Part shown: positions 9,714 to 18,858 of the stretch, piece by piece
Layout of the letters: every line of letters begins with the position of its first letter
Numbering within the stretch: the first letter of the stretch is position 1
Assembly: GCA_040219235.1 (NCBI GenBank)
Contig: JAVJSV010000011.1
Location: 1,240,001-1,304,000, forward strand
Length of the DNA: 64,000 nucleotides
Origin: Rhodospirillaceae bacterium
Lineage (GTDB): Bacteria > Pseudomonadota > Alphaproteobacteria > Rhodospirillales > Rhodospirillaceae
Reading direction: 5' to 3'
Notes under the pieces: model-generated
Seen by the model: the letters and a program-made list of their open reading frames with translations, nothing else
What the model was told of the DNA's origin: nothing
Databases searched by the model: none
Position numbers and translations under genes: made by a program

Positions 9714-10085
9714 TTAAGTCTTGTCGCACATGACCGCCGTGAGCGCGCTCAGAAGGCCTGTAATCCGTCTGCTTTCTATAGAGTAAAAGATTGTTTGGGC
9801 ATCTCGCCGGGTGATCACGAGGTTGTCACGTCTTAAACGGGCGAGATGTTGGGATACGGCTGATTGCCCGAGGCCGACGACGGCTTCAAGCTCTCTCACC
9901 GTGTGCTCTCGCTGACTCAACCGACAGAGGATCATCAGTCTATGGGGGTTGCCGATGGCCCGCAGCACCGCACAGGTATCTTCCGCGTCTTGTTCGAGTG
10001 GACTAAAGTCTTCGGCCAACTTTGGAGCTCCCCGTTTCCAATTTAACAATAGCGCTCTTATCCGCATATGAAAACGGTCGGACAC
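9714..10085 (-). CDS. ArsR-family regulator, SqrR/BigR-like (persulfide sensor candidate)
   Basis: 123 residues from GTG; the ATG at 10067 (MRIRALLL) is an alternative. A winged helix-turn-helix covers about residues 36-105: LRAIGNPHRLMILCRL, VRELEAVVGLGQSAVSQHLARL (recognition helix) and TRRDAQTIFYSI (wing). Cys54 in MILCRL and Cys120 near the end are 66 residues apart, the same spacing as the two persulfide-sensing cysteines of SqrR (41 and 107); a third, Cys38, is extra. It probably represses genes for sulfide or persulfide detoxification and lets go when the pair forms a tri- or tetrasulfide bridge. A perfect palindrome lies 19 bases upstream, shared with the divergent deacetylase gene. 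Confidence 0.85.
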   Translation of the reverse strand: MSDRFHMRIRALLLNWKRGAPKLAEDFSPLEQDAEDTCAVLRAIGNPHRLMILCRLSQREHTVRELEAVVGLGQSAVSQHLARLRRDNLVITRRDAQTIFYSIESRRITGLLSALTAVMCDKT

Positions 10086-10104
10086 GACTTGCGACCCATG
10101 AGCG

Positions 10105-10126
10105 TCAAGGTAAACTAAGACCTTGA
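10105..10126. promoter_or_regulatory. Palindromic operator candidate (TCAAGGT-N8-ACCTTGA)
   Basis: A perfect 7-bp inverted repeat, TCAAGGT at 10105-10111 and ACCTTGA at 10120-10126, separated by 8 bases. It is centred between the divergent arsR-type gene (start 10085) and the deacetylase gene (start 10143), where an ArsR dimer would control both. Size and symmetry fit winged-helix dimer operators. No second copy was found in front of the persulfide dioxygenase gene. Confidence 0.6.
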
Positions 10127-10142
10127 TTTAAGGTGCTTATTA

Positions 10143-11072
10143 ATGACAACAACCCTCATAACAGACGTCAGTTTTCTTGATCACGATACTGGTCCGGGGC
10201 ATCCGGAGAGCGCTAACAGGCTGCGCAGTGTTACGGCTGCGTTAGAGGGCGAAGCCTTTACTAACCTGCGCCGTCTGCCAGCTCGACCCGCAACAGAGGC
10301 TCAGATGGCGGCTCCCCACACGGCAAAAATCGTTGATGCGATCCTCGCTGCTGCACCGGATGAAGGCTTTCGTCATATAGATGGTGACACCGTGATGTCA
10401 CCTGGGACAGGGAAAGCCATTCGCATGGGAGCCGGGGCGTTGGTGACTGCTGTTGACGCAGTCATGACCGGTGAGGCCCAGAACGTGTTTTGTGCTGTTC
10501 GCCCTCCTGGGCATCATGCCGAACGAGAGCGCCCAATGGGCTTTTGTTTTGTGAACAATATCGCTGTTGCAGCTCTATACGCCAGAGAGGCTTACGCGGT
10601 GGCTAAAATAGCTGTGGTTGATTTTGATGTACATCACGGCAATGGCACGCAAGACATTTTCTGGGATGATCCTGATCTGTTTTTTGCATCTTCCCATCAA
10701 TACCCTCATTTCCCGGGAACTGGGGCGTCAGATGAAAAGGGTGGGTATAACAATGTGGTTAATGCGCCCCTACCGCCAGGGACGGAGGGGGCTGCGTTTC
10801 GAGCTGCATACGAAAAGCATATTTTGCCAGCATTGGACGCCTTCGCGCCTGATTTGGTGCTTATTTCTGCCGGCTTTGATGCCCATAAAGACGATCCTCT
10901 GTCTCATATGGGGCTCATCGAAGATGACTTTACCTGGGTAACCGAAAGAATTTTGTCTGTTGCGGCACAACATGCTGACGGACGGGTGGTCTCTACATTA
11001 GAGGGCGGCTATAACTTGTCTGCCCTTGGCTCCAGCGCAGCGGCGCATGTTTTGGCGCTAATGTCTGGCTGA
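10143..11072 (+). CDS. Histone-deacetylase-family protein (zinc amidohydrolase)
   Basis: 309 residues. A complete HDAC/AcuC/AphA fold can be read: GPGHPESANRL near the start, RPPGHHAERERPMGFCFVNN with the catalytic His pair, DFDVHHGNGTQ with zinc-binding Asp and His, SAGFDAHKDDPL with the third zinc ligand, and LEGGYNLSAL with the glycine loop. Bacterial members deacetylate polyamines, acetoin-related proteins or small amides; the substrate here is unknown. The gene precedes xseB by 27 bases, an order (HDAC-xseB-...-dxs-tlyA) familiar in alphaproteobacteria. A palindrome ending 16 bases before the ATG suggests control by the divergent ArsR protein. Confidence 0.9.
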   Translation: MTTTLITDVSFLDHDTGPGHPESANRLRSVTAALEGEAFTNLRRLPARPATEAQMAAPHTAKIVDAILAAAPDEGFRHIDGDTVMSPGTGKAIRMGAGALVTAVDAVMTGEAQNVFCAVRPPGHHAERERPMGFCFVNNIAVAALYAREAYAVAKIAVVDFDVHHGNGTQDIFWDDPDLFFASSHQYPHFPGTGASDEKGGYNNVVNAPLPPGTEGAAFRAAYEKHILPALDAFAPDLVLISAGFDAHKDDPLSHMGLIEDDFTWVTERILSVAAQHADGRVVSTLEGGYNLSALGSSAAAHVLALMSG

Positions 11073-11099
11073 TGAGTACTTCACAAGAGAGATTCTAGT

Positions 11100-11348
11100 A
11101 TGGCTGAAACTAAAATTCCTAAAGAGATCGCGGACCTTAATTTTGAAGACGCCTTGAGTCAGTTGGAGAAAATCGTGCGTGACCTTGAGGCCGGGCAAGT
11201 GAAACTCGATGAAGCCGTTAAGCATTATGAGCGGGGAGCCCTGTTGAAGCGGCATTGTGAAAATAAGTTGTCCGATGCTCGCATGAAAATTGAAAAAATC
11301 ACCGGTCTTGATGACGCCATCAAATTGGAAAGCATGGAGTCCGAATGA
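11100..11348 (+). CDS. xseB: Exodeoxyribonuclease VII small subunit
   Basis: 82 residues, a normal length. The helical-hairpin core is clear: LNFEDALSQLEKIVRDLEAG, then VKLDEAVKHYERGALLKRHCENKL and a short helix to MKIEKIT. XseB binds the XseA large subunit to form an exonuclease that degrades single-stranded DNA from both ends; xseA is not in the window. The stop overlaps the ispA start by four bases (ATGA at 11345-11348), so translation is likely coupled. It is the first short gene of the xseB-ispA-dxs-tlyA run. Confidence 0.95.
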   Translation: MAETKIPKEIADLNFEDALSQLEKIVRDLEAGQVKLDEAVKHYERGALLKRHCENKLSDARMKIEKITGLDDAIKLESMESE

Positions 11349-12268
11349 TTCCGTCTGGTGCTTCTGCAACGATTGAGCCCACCTGTTCTTTTCCAGAGCA
11401 GCTGTCCGCAATCGCTGATGCCACAAACGACTGCCTTGATGACATTTTGACTTTACCCGAGGGAAAAGAGCGGCGTGTTGTTGAAGCCATGCGCTACAGC
11501 ACTCTGAATGGCGGCAAACGTCTACGCCCTTTTTTGGTCGTTTCCAGTGCAGATTTATTTTCCGTGCCACGCGCACAAAGTGTGCGGGTGGGGGCAGCGC
11601 TTGAGATGGTGCATTGCTATTCGCTGATCCACGACGACCTTCCTGCGATGGACGATGACGACTTGCGACGAGGTCAGCCAACCTGCCATCGGGCTTTTGA
11701 TGAGGCGACCGCAATCTTGGCGGGTGACGCCTTGTTGACGGAGGCATTTGCCGTGTTGAGTGACCCTAAGACACATCCTGATGATACGGTCCGTGCGGCC
11801 ACAATTGCAGCATTAGCCCAAGCGGCGGGGGCACGCGGCATGGTCGGTGGGCAAATGCTCGATTTGATTGCTGAAACCACAGACCTCACTGAAGATGAGG
11901 TGAAGCATCTTCAAGCTATGAAGACAGGCCGGTTGCTCGCGGTTGGTTGTCAGATGGGCGGGCTATTGGGGCACGCTGACTCCCATCAAATAGAGGCTCT
12001 GTTAGGGTTTGGTCAGTTGCTTGGTGCGGCTTTCCAGATTGCAGATGATCTACTTGATTTAGAAGCCTCTGAGGCCGACATGGGGAAGGCGACAGGCAAG
12101 GATCGTGCCGCCGGTAAGGCCACTTTTGTTTCCCTGTATGGTGTTGAACGTGCTAGGGATCATGGGAAAACCTTGGTTGATCAAGCGGTTGCAACTCTTC
12201 ACACATTTGGTGAAGCCGCAGCCTCTTTGAGGGCCGCAGCAGCATTTACCGTCGCGCGGCGGTCTTAG
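11345..12268 (+). CDS. ispA: Farnesyl (polyprenyl) diphosphate synthase
   Basis: 307 residues. Both Asp-rich motifs of trans-prenyltransferases are present: HDDLPAMDDDDLRRG (first, DDxxxxD type) and QIADDLLDLEA (second). GGKRLRP near the start binds isopentenyl diphosphate, and GDALLTEAF and MKTGRLL are also conserved. It condenses isopentenyl diphosphate with dimethylallyl or geranyl diphosphate, making farnesyl or geranylgeranyl diphosphate for quinones, bactoprenol or hopanoids. Product length cannot be settled here, though the bulky HCYSLIHDD text before the first motif suits a short chain. It overlaps xseB and precedes dxs by 18 bases, so the isoprenoid genes are co-transcribed. Confidence 0.94.
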   Translation: MIPSGASATIEPTCSFPEQLSAIADATNDCLDDILTLPEGKERRVVEAMRYSTLNGGKRLRPFLVVSSADLFSVPRAQSVRVGAALEMVHCYSLIHDDLPAMDDDDLRRGQPTCHRAFDEATAILAGDALLTEAFAVLSDPKTHPDDTVRAATIAALAQAAGARGMVGGQMLDLIAETTDLTEDEVKHLQAMKTGRLLAVGCQMGGLLGHADSHQIEALLGFGQLLGAAFQIADDLLDLEASEADMGKATGKDRAAGKATFVSLYGVERARDHGKTLVDQAVATLHTFGEAAASLRAAAAFTVARRS

Positions 12269-12286
12269 GTAAAGGAATATCGACGG

Positions 12287-14230
12287 GTGGAAACGGACTC
12301 AAAGATGGTTTCTCCGACTCCAGAAACGCCGCTTCTCGACCGGATTGGCAGTCCTAAAGATATGAAGGGCTTGTCCATTGATGAGCTAACTCAACTTGCC
12401 AATGAACTGCGTGCGGATTTAATCGACTCGGTTTCCCGCACCGGTGGGCATCTCGGGGCTGGTTTAGGTGTGGTCGAGTTGACCGTTGCGCTTCATCATG
12501 TTTTTGACACACCAAAAGATCGATTGATCTGGGATGTTGGTCACCAATGCTATCCTCATAAGATTCTCACAGGCCGGCGTGATCGTATGAAGTCCATCCG
12601 TCAGAAGGATGGCATTTCAGGGTTTACCTGTCGTCCAGAAAGCGAATTTGATCCCTTCGGAGCCGGTCATAGTTCGACATCGATTTCTGCTGGGCTCGGT
12701 ATGGCCGTGGCGCGAGATTTGTCCGGTGATGATAACCAAGTTATTGCCGTAATCGGTGATGGCGCGATGAGCGCGGGTATGGCCTACGAAGCGATGAACA
12801 ACGCGGGTAGCATGGATCGCCGCTTGATCGTTATTCTTAATGATAACGACATGTCTATCGCCCCAGCTGTTGGGGCCATGAGTGCCTACCTCTCGCGTCT
12901 ACTGTCTTCTCAATCCTACCTGAGCATTCGCGAGGCCATGAAGCAAATCGCCTCCTATTTCCCAAAGCCGCTCAAGACCGCAGCGCGTAAAGCGGAAGAA
13001 TATACGCGGGGTATGGTTGCTGGCGGCACGTTGTTTGAAGAACTTGGTTTTTACTACGTTGGACCAATCGACGGGCATAAAGTTGAGCATCTTGTGCCTG
13101 TTTTGAAAAACATACGTGATTCTAAAACCCCTGGTCCGTTCTTGATCCATGCGGTTACCCAAAAAGGCAAGGGCTATGCCCCGGCTGAAGAGTCCGCTGA
13201 CAAATACCATGGTGTTGCGAAGTTCGATGTCGTCTCGGGTGACCAGGCAAAATCGAAACCGAATGCGCCGAGCTATACGTCAGTCTTCGCGAAGGCCTTA
13301 ATCGCTGAGGCCGAAAAGGACGAGCGTGTTGTTGCTATAACAGCAGCGATGCCAGGTGGCACAGGGCTGGATAAGTTTGGTGAACGATTCCCTGACCGCA
13401 CCTTTGACGTCGGCATCGCAGAACAGCATGCGGTGACGTTTGCGGCTGGTATGGCAACTGAGGGTTACAAACCTTTTGCGACGATCTATTCCACGTTCTT
13501 GCAACGGGCTTATGATCAGGTTGTTCACGATGTTGCCGTGCAGAATCTTCCGGTTCGTTTTGCAATTGATAGGGCTGGGTATGTCGGAGCCGATGGCTGC
13601 ACCCACCAGGGCTCATTCGATTTGGCGTATTTGAGTTGCCTGCCCAACTTTACGGTTATGGCTGCGGCGGATGAGGCTGAGTTGATGCATATGGTCGCCA
13701 CGGCAACGGCACATCAAAGTGGGCCGATTGCACTCAGATATCCAAGAGGTGAGGGCGTTGGTGTTGACCTCCCGGAAAGGGGAGAAGTGCTGCCGATTGG
13801 AAAAGGCCGTGTTGTGAGGGAGGGAACGACGATTGCCTTGCTGAGTATTGGCACGCGTCTTGGTGCATGTTTGACAGCTGCCGATGAACTGGCGGCACGT
13901 GGTTTATCGACCACGGTTGCAGACGCGCGTTTTGTGAAACCCTTGGATATCGATTTGGTAACTCAACTGGCTGACAACCATGAGATATTAATCACTGTTG
14001 AAGAAGGGTCTCAGGGCGGCTTTGGAGCTCAGGTTCTAAGTGCGTTGGCAGAAACCGGAAGATTGGACCGTGGCCTTAAAATTCGCACCTTGACCATGCC
14101 GGATGCCTTTCTCGATCATGCTAAGCCCGAAGATCAGGTTCAGGCAGCTGGCTTAGATGCGAACGGAATTGTTCAAGCGGTTCTCGCCGGGCTGGGTCAG
14201 GATGCTGCTAAGCATCCCGCATGTGGCTAA
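12287..14230 (+). CDS. dxs: 1-deoxy-D-xylulose-5-phosphate synthase
   Basis: 647 residues from GTG; the ATG at 12305 (MVSPTPETP) is a possible start. It is a transketolase-like ThDP enzyme. [13 protein letters not shown] and [15 protein letters not shown] bear substrate-contacting His residues, and [18 protein letters not shown] with [14 protein letters not shown] is the ThDP/Mg motif. The second domain has [15 protein letters not shown] with the catalytic Glu, and the third ends in [12 protein letters not shown]. It condenses pyruvate and glyceraldehyde-3-phosphate, the first and committing step of the methylerythritol phosphate route, feeding the ispA product upstream. Confidence 0.97.
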   Translation: METDSKMVSPTPETPLLDRIGSPKDMKGLSIDELTQLANELRADLIDSVSRTGGHLGAGLGVVELTVALHHVFDTPKDRLIWDVGHQCYPHKILTGRRDRMKSIRQKDGISGFTCRPESEFDPFGAGHSSTSISAGLGMAVARDLSGDDNQVIAVIGDGAMSAGMAYEAMNNAGSMDRRLIVILNDNDMSIAPAVGAMSAYLSRLLSSQSYLSIREAMKQIASYFPKPLKTAARKAEEYTRGMVAGGTLFEELGFYYVGPIDGHKVEHLVPVLKNIRDSKTPGPFLIHAVTQKGKGYAPAEESADKYHGVAKFDVVSGDQAKSKPNAPSYTSVFAKALIAEAEKDERVVAITAAMPGGTGLDKFGERFPDRTFDVGIAEQHAVTFAAGMATEGYKPFATIYSTFLQRAYDQVVHDVAVQNLPVRFAIDRAGYVGADGCTHQGSFDLAYLSCLPNFTVMAAADEAELMHMVATATAHQSGPIALRYPRGEGVGVDLPERGEVLPIGKGRVVREGTTIALLSIGTRLGACLTAADELAARGLSTTVADARFVKPLDIDLVTQLADNHEILITVEEGSQGGFGAQVLSALAETGRLDRGLKIRTLTMPDAFLDHAKPEDQVQAAGLDANGIVQAVLAGLGQDAAKHPACG

Positions 14231-14245
14231 AATCACCTCAGTTTG

Positions 14246-15004
14246 ATGGCCACTCCTAAAACGCGAATCGATCAATTGCTGGTTGATAGAGGCTTGGTAG
14301 AGAGTCGCTCAAAAGCCCAAGCTTTGATTATGGCTGGGGCCGTCTATTCAGATCAAAAGAAGTTAGATAAACCCGGGCATCAAGTGTCTGCTGATATCCC
14401 ATTGACGGTGCGGGCCAAAGACCATCCGTGGGTTTCACGCGGCGGACTGAAGTTGGAGCACGGGCTAGAGCACTTTGGTTTTGACCCTGCGGGACGCACC
14501 GCCATAGATGTTGGCGCTTCAACAGGCGGGTTTACGGATGTGCTTCTGCACAATGGCACAGCCAAGGTTTATGCCATCGATGTTGGTTATGGACAGCTTG
14601 ACAGTAAGTTACGCTCAGATGAGCGCGTCATCGTCTTAGAGCGCCTCAATGCTCGCTATCTTACCCAAGAGCACATACCTGAACCTATTGATATTGTGGT
14701 CTGTGATGCCAGTTTTATTGGGCTACGCACGGTTCTGCCGGCGGCTATGAGCCTCACTCAGCCACACGCCAGTTTGATCGCTTTGATCAAGCCGCAGTTT
14801 GAAGTCGGCAAAGAGAGAGTCGGCAAGAAGGGTGTTGTTCGCGATCCGGCGCTGCACGATGAAGTCTGTGACACGATTTCTGAGTGGATGTCACAGCAAC
14901 CAGGATGGTCTGTGTGCGGCATAACCGAAAGTCCCATCACCGGCCCGGAGGGCAACAAAGAATTTCTCATCGGTGCCCGGCGCAATCATGAGGTTTGTAA
15001 CTAG
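14246..15004 (+). CDS. tlyA: TlyA-type rRNA 2'-O-methyltransferase
   Basis: 252 residues from the ATG at 14246; a TTG directly before it is less likely. An N-terminal S4 RNA-binding domain (RIDQLLVDRGLVESRSKAQALIMAG) is followed by VSRGGLKLEHGL and an FtsJ/RrmJ-like methyltransferase: IDVGASTGGFTDVLL binds S-adenosylmethionine, then VYAIDVGYGQL, VVCDASFIGL with the catalytic Asp, and ALIKPQFEVG with Lys. TlyA proteins methylate ribose in 23S and sometimes 16S rRNA and affect capreomycin sensitivity; older annotations call them hemolysins. It ends the dxs operon and overlaps sppA tail-to-tail by four bases. Confidence 0.93.
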   Translation: MATPKTRIDQLLVDRGLVESRSKAQALIMAGAVYSDQKKLDKPGHQVSADIPLTVRAKDHPWVSRGGLKLEHGLEHFGFDPAGRTAIDVGASTGGFTDVLLHNGTAKVYAIDVGYGQLDSKLRSDERVIVLERLNARYLTQEHIPEPIDIVVCDASFIGLRTVLPAAMSLTQPHASLIALIKPQFEVGKERVGKKGVVRDPALHDEVCDTISEWMSQQPGWSVCGITESPITGPEGNKEFLIGARRNHEVCN

Positions 15005-16788
15005 CGAATGATCATTGGGGCGGCGTACAGCACGCTTGCTTCGGGACCACGTGTATAGGGTCCTAACCAGGTGTTTAAAGTCGCTGAGATTTTCAGTAGG
15101 CCCTCAATCGCGCTTCTCAGGCCGAAGGGAAGAGACCCATTCTCTAGTGCCTCTAATAAGCTTTGCAGCGGATCTTTCGGCGCTGGATACGGTACCAGGC
15201 GCACCAAGTCATCTGTGGTCAGTCCGATGGCCACTTTTGTGTGATCAATGGCATCACTCAGGCCCCCTAAACGATCCACAAGCCCAATACGTTGGGCATC
15301 AACACCACTCCAAACGCGGCCTTTGGCAATCGCCCGCATGTCCTCAATAGGCATGTCCCGCCCCGCCGCTGCCTTGGTTGTGAAGTCGTCATAGATGACA
15401 TCCAAGGTCCGGTTCATACGGTCCAATTCAGCTTCGTTAAAGTCCCGTGCGATTGTGAAAATATCTCCGTTTTCGCCGTAAGTGAGTGTTGACCAATTGA
15501 TGTCGAGTTTTTCCAGCGTGCCTTCAAACACCAGCTTGTTGACGATAACGCCAATTGATCCGGTAATCGTTCCGGGTTGGGCAAAAATGGTGTCTGCATC
15601 CATTGCGATGAAGTAGCCGCCAGACGCGGCCGTATTGCCCATAGAGACAATAAAGGGTTTACCCCGCTCTTTTGCACGGATCACTTCGCGCCAAATCGTA
15701 TCCGACGCCACGTAAGACCCACCCGGGCTATCCACACGAAGAAGAATGGCATTGATGTCCTCATCCTCTGCCGCATCACGAATGGCTTTTGCTAAGGTCT
15801 CCGCACCAACGCTAGACGCTCCGCTGAACGGATTTTCATCGGCTTTACCGCGCTGTATCGCTCCAACCGCATGGATCACAGCAACGCTGCGTTCTGCGAC
15901 GCGACTGTCGCTTGGGTTGGCAAAACTAAGGTAGCTGCTTATTGAGACGCGTTTACCGTCTTCGTAATCGTCTTCAAGTTTTTGTTCGAACTCATCCCGG
16001 TAGGCGAGGCGGTCCACTAAATTCCCACCCAGTGCTTCTGTCGCAGTGAGCGGTCCATTCGCCATCAGTTGTTCAATCTGATCTGGGGTGACGCCACGCG
16101 ACGTTGCAATTCCTGTCACCAGTTGCTCGAAGATGGAGCCAAACAAAGCGTCAAGCGCTTCTTTGTTTGGCGCAGACATCTCGTTGTCGGTCAGGTTTTC
16201 AGCAGCGGATTTATATTCATAACGCTGTAACGCATTGGCACGAATACCAAGGTTATCTAAAAAATCTTTGAGGTAGGGCTGTTCAATAGCCAAACCCGTG
16301 AGGCCGACACCGCCAGAAGGTTGTAGCCAAATCTCATCAAAGGCGCTGGCCAGATAATAAGCGACTGTCGCATTACTCAGTTCTCCAAGCGTGTCGGAGT
16401 ACACCAAGGTCTGTTTGCCGCTGGTTCGAAACTTAGCCAGTGCATCTCTGATCTCTTGCGTCTGCGCGAGTCCTAAGCTTTGTCCGCTGATGGTTGCGAC
16501 GACAGCTTTTACTCTGTCATCATCCGCCGCGCGCCGCAGGGCGATAACGGCGTCTTGCAAAGAGGTCTGTGTGGAGACCCCAAAGGTGCTGAAGTCGGCA
16601 CCACTCCGGCCTTCTGAAAATCCAGCGTCCAAGTTGAGGCTTAGGATAATTTTATCAGGCGCTTGTTGTGCTTTCTGCGAAAATCCATCTGCATTGAGAA
16701 AAAGATAAATCAGCACGCCGATCGACAACAAGACAACGAAGCCAAGGCTGGCCAGTATTCCTACAAAAAACTTACCGATGGTGCGCAT
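15001..16788 (-). CDS. sppA: Signal peptide peptidase SppA, long (67K) type
   Basis: 595 residues. An N-terminal membrane anchor (FVGILASLGFVVLLSIGVLIYLFL, about 8-31) leads into two tandem S49 domains. The catalytic Lys is in RYEYKSAAENLTD in the first domain and the catalytic Ser in MGNTAASGGYFIA in the second, as in E. coli SppA. LRVDSPGGSYVASD forms part of the substrate groove. It degrades leftover signal peptides in the inner membrane, facing the periplasm. It is third in the fabI-aroC-sppA minus-strand run, 32 bases after aroC. Confidence 0.95.
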   Translation of the reverse strand: MRTIGKFFVGILASLGFVVLLSIGVLIYLFLNADGFSQKAQQAPDKIILSLNLDAGFSEGRSGADFSTFGVSTQTSLQDAVIALRRAADDDRVKAVVATISGQSLGLAQTQEIRDALAKFRTSGKQTLVYSDTLGELSNATVAYYLASAFDEIWLQPSGGVGLTGLAIEQPYLKDFLDNLGIRANALQRYEYKSAAENLTDNEMSAPNKEALDALFGSIFEQLVTGIATSRGVTPDQIEQLMANGPLTATEALGGNLVDRLAYRDEFEQKLEDDYEDGKRVSISSYLSFANPSDSRVAERSVAVIHAVGAIQRGKADENPFSGASSVGAETLAKAIRDAAEDEDINAILLRVDSPGGSYVASDTIWREVIRAKERGKPFIVSMGNTAASGGYFIAMDADTIFAQPGTITGSIGVIVNKLVFEGTLEKLDINWSTLTYGENGDIFTIARDFNEAELDRMNRTLDVIYDDFTTKAAAGRDMPIEDMRAIAKGRVWSGVDAQRIGLVDRLGGLSDAIDHTKVAIGLTTDDLVRLVPYPAPKDPLQSLLEALENGSLPFGLRSAIEGLLKISATLNTWLGPYTRGPEASVLYAAPMIIR

Positions 16789-16820
16789 AGAATATATGTC
16801 CGTTAGAGGGGCAGAGTGCG

Positions 16821-17906
16821 TTACCCGTTTTGGGCTTTATGTCTGAGCCAATGATCCGCCAGAACCACAGCCATCATGGCTTCGGCCACGGGCACGCCCC
16901 GTATGCCGACACAAGGGTCATGCCGACCCTTGGTTTGAATGTCGACGTTGTTGCCATGAATATCGACCGTCTTACGCGGCGATAAAATAGAACTGGTCGG
17001 TTTAATCGCAAGACGCGCCACAATAGGTTGACCAGAGGAGATGCCGCCGAGGATGCCCCCGGCTTTGTTGCTCAGGAATTCAACATCACCGGAATCTGTC
17101 ATGCGCATCTCATCAGCATTCTCTTCGCCAGACAAGGCCGCAGACTCGAAACCGGCACCGATCTCCACGCCTTTGGTGGCGTTAATGCTCATAAGGGCGG
17201 ATGTTAAATCGGCATCGAGCTTACCGTATATGGGGGCACCCAACCCTGCGGGAATACCGTCTGCGATAACTTCGATAACAGCCCCGGTCGACGAGCCACT
17301 TTTTCGCACACCGTCCAGATAATCTTCCCAAGCTTTGACCACTTTAGCATCCGGGCAGAAAAACGGATTGTTATCGACTTCCGCCCAATCCCAGTTGTCG
17401 TGATTGATCTTGTGGGGGCCGATTTGCACGAGTGCCCCACGAATGGAGACTTGATCTCCAAGCGCAGCGCTTAGGATTTTGCGGGCCACAGCCCCTGCGG
17501 CAACGCGCATGGCTGTCTCCCGCGCGGATGACCGGCCGCCGCCACGATAATCGCGGATACCATACTTTTTCCAATAAGTGTAATCGGCGTGGCCTGGCCG
17601 AAATTTCTCAGCAATATCACCGTAGTCTTTAGAGCGGGCATCAACATTTTCAATCAGCAGGCCAATTGAAGTCCCCGTGGTGACCCCATCAAAAACACCG
17701 GACAGAATTTTCACCTGATCCGGTTCTTTACGTTGCGTTGTAAATCGCGAGGTTCCGGGTTTCCGCTTTTCCAGCCAGACCTGAATGTCATCTTCAGTCA
17801 GAGGCAGTCGTGGTGGCGTCCCGTCAATCACACAGCCAATGGCAGGGCCATGGCTTTCACCAAAGGTCGTAAAGCGAAACAGCGTTCCAAAAGTGTTTGC
17901 TGACAT
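16821..17906 (-). CDS. aroC: Chorismate synthase
   Basis: 361 residues, a standard length. Signature stretches include [18 protein letters not shown] at the start, [30 protein letters not shown] around residue 110, and [17 protein letters not shown] and [17 protein letters not shown] towards the end; the flavin and substrate contact residues (His, Arg, Asp) are present. It makes chorismate from EPSP, using reduced FMN, in the last common step to aromatic amino acids, folate and quinones. The start codon is 8 bases after the fabI stop, so the two are co-transcribed. Confidence 0.97.
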   Translation of the reverse strand: MSANTFGTLFRFTTFGESHGPAIGCVIDGTPPRLPLTEDDIQVWLEKRKPGTSRFTTQRKEPDQVKILSGVFDGVTTGTSIGLLIENVDARSKDYGDIAEKFRPGHADYTYWKKYGIRDYRGGGRSSARETAMRVAAGAVARKILSAALGDQVSIRGALVQIGPHKINHDNWDWAEVDNNPFFCPDAKVVKAWEDYLDGVRKSGSSTGAVIEVIADGIPAGLGAPIYGKLDADLTSALMSINATKGVEIGAGFESAALSGEENADEMRMTDSGDVEFLSNKAGGILGGISSGQPIVARLAIKPTSSILSPRKTVDIHGNNVDIQTKGRHDPCVGIRGVPVAEAMMAVVLADHWLRHKAQNG

Positions 17907-17914
17907 CTTCGGCG

Positions 17915-18754
17915 CTAATCAGTGAGATTCGCGCCGTCTAACAGATCGGCTATGTCTTGGGATGATTCTGGGGCCATCATGCCAACCACGTGATATCCAC
18001 AGTCCACGTGATGGACTTCGCCAGTTACGCCGCTCGAGAGGTCACTGAGGAGGTAAATACCAGCGCCACCAACATCATCCATCGTCACATTGCGATGCAT
18101 GGGCGCGTTTAATTCGTTCCACTTCAGAATGTACCGGAAGTCGCCAATGCCGGACGCGGCAAGGGTTTTCATTGGGCCAGCCGACATCGCGTTCACACGT
18201 ATTTTGTCGCGTCCCAGGTCTGTAGCCAGGTAACGCACACTCGCTTCCAAGGCCGCTTTGGCCACGCCCATCACGTTGTAATGAGGCACGACCCGCTCTG
18301 CACCATAGTAACTAAGGGTGAGCAAAGACCCGCCATCGGGCATTAAAGCGGCCGCACGTCGTGAGACGTCTGTGAATGAAAAACAGGATATATCCATTGT
18401 TCGCAGGAAATTCTCACGCGTAGTATCAGCATAACGGCCTTGCAGCTGTGACTTGTCTGAAAACGCGACCGCATGAACAACAAAGTCGATTTTATCCCAG
18501 GTGTTACCCAGTTGCTCAAACAGAGCGTCCATAGAGTTTGGGTCGGTGACGTCACAGGGTGCGACGAGTTTGGCATCAACGCTGTCCGCCAACGGTCTAA
18601 CGCGCTTTTCCAACGCATCGCCTTGAAATGTAAATGCTAGTTCTGCGCCTTGTTCTGAAGCTTGCCGTGCGATCCCCCATGCAATGGATCGCTCGTTGGC
18701 CACTCCCATCACCAAGCCGCGCTTACCAGAGAGAATCCCGGCCTGCCCGCTCAT
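17915..18754 (-). CDS. fabI: Enoyl-[acyl-carrier-protein] reductase (NADH)
   Basis: 279 residues. It is an SDR-fold reductase of the FabI type: [17 protein letters not shown] binds nicotinamide, [14 protein letters not shown] closes the nucleotide site, and the catalytic pair is in [12 protein letters not shown], a Tyr-(Xaa)6-Lys spacing specific to FabI. A C-terminal [16 protein letters not shown] is also typical. It carries out the last reduction in each fatty-acid elongation cycle and is the triclosan target. The gene leads the minus-strand fabI-aroC-sppA group; the promoter should lie in the 104 bases shared with the divergent YihY gene. Confidence 0.96.
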   Translation of the reverse strand: MSGQAGILSGKRGLVMGVANERSIAWGIARQASEQGAELAFTFQGDALEKRVRPLADSVDAKLVAPCDVTDPNSMDALFEQLGNTWDKIDFVVHAVAFSDKSQLQGRYADTTRENFLRTMDISCFSFTDVSRRAAALMPDGGSLLTLSYYGAERVVPHYNVMGVAKAALEASVRYLATDLGRDKIRVNAMSAGPMKTLAASGIGDFRYILKWNELNAPMHRNVTMDDVGGAGIYLLSDLSSGVTGEVHHVDCGYHVVGMMAPESSQDIADLLDGANLTD

Positions 18755-18858
18755 ATGACGTCCTATGTTCCGTAGTCAAAAACGTGTTAGATTTCGCCTA
18801 CTTGCGCAGGTTTAGGGCATCCTACACCACTGACCACCAAGGGCAAGAGACTGACGCT

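Noticed and set aside
11058-11747. 229-codon minus-strand frame
   Set aside because: It covers xseB and ispA, which are certain, and its text is low in any domain character.
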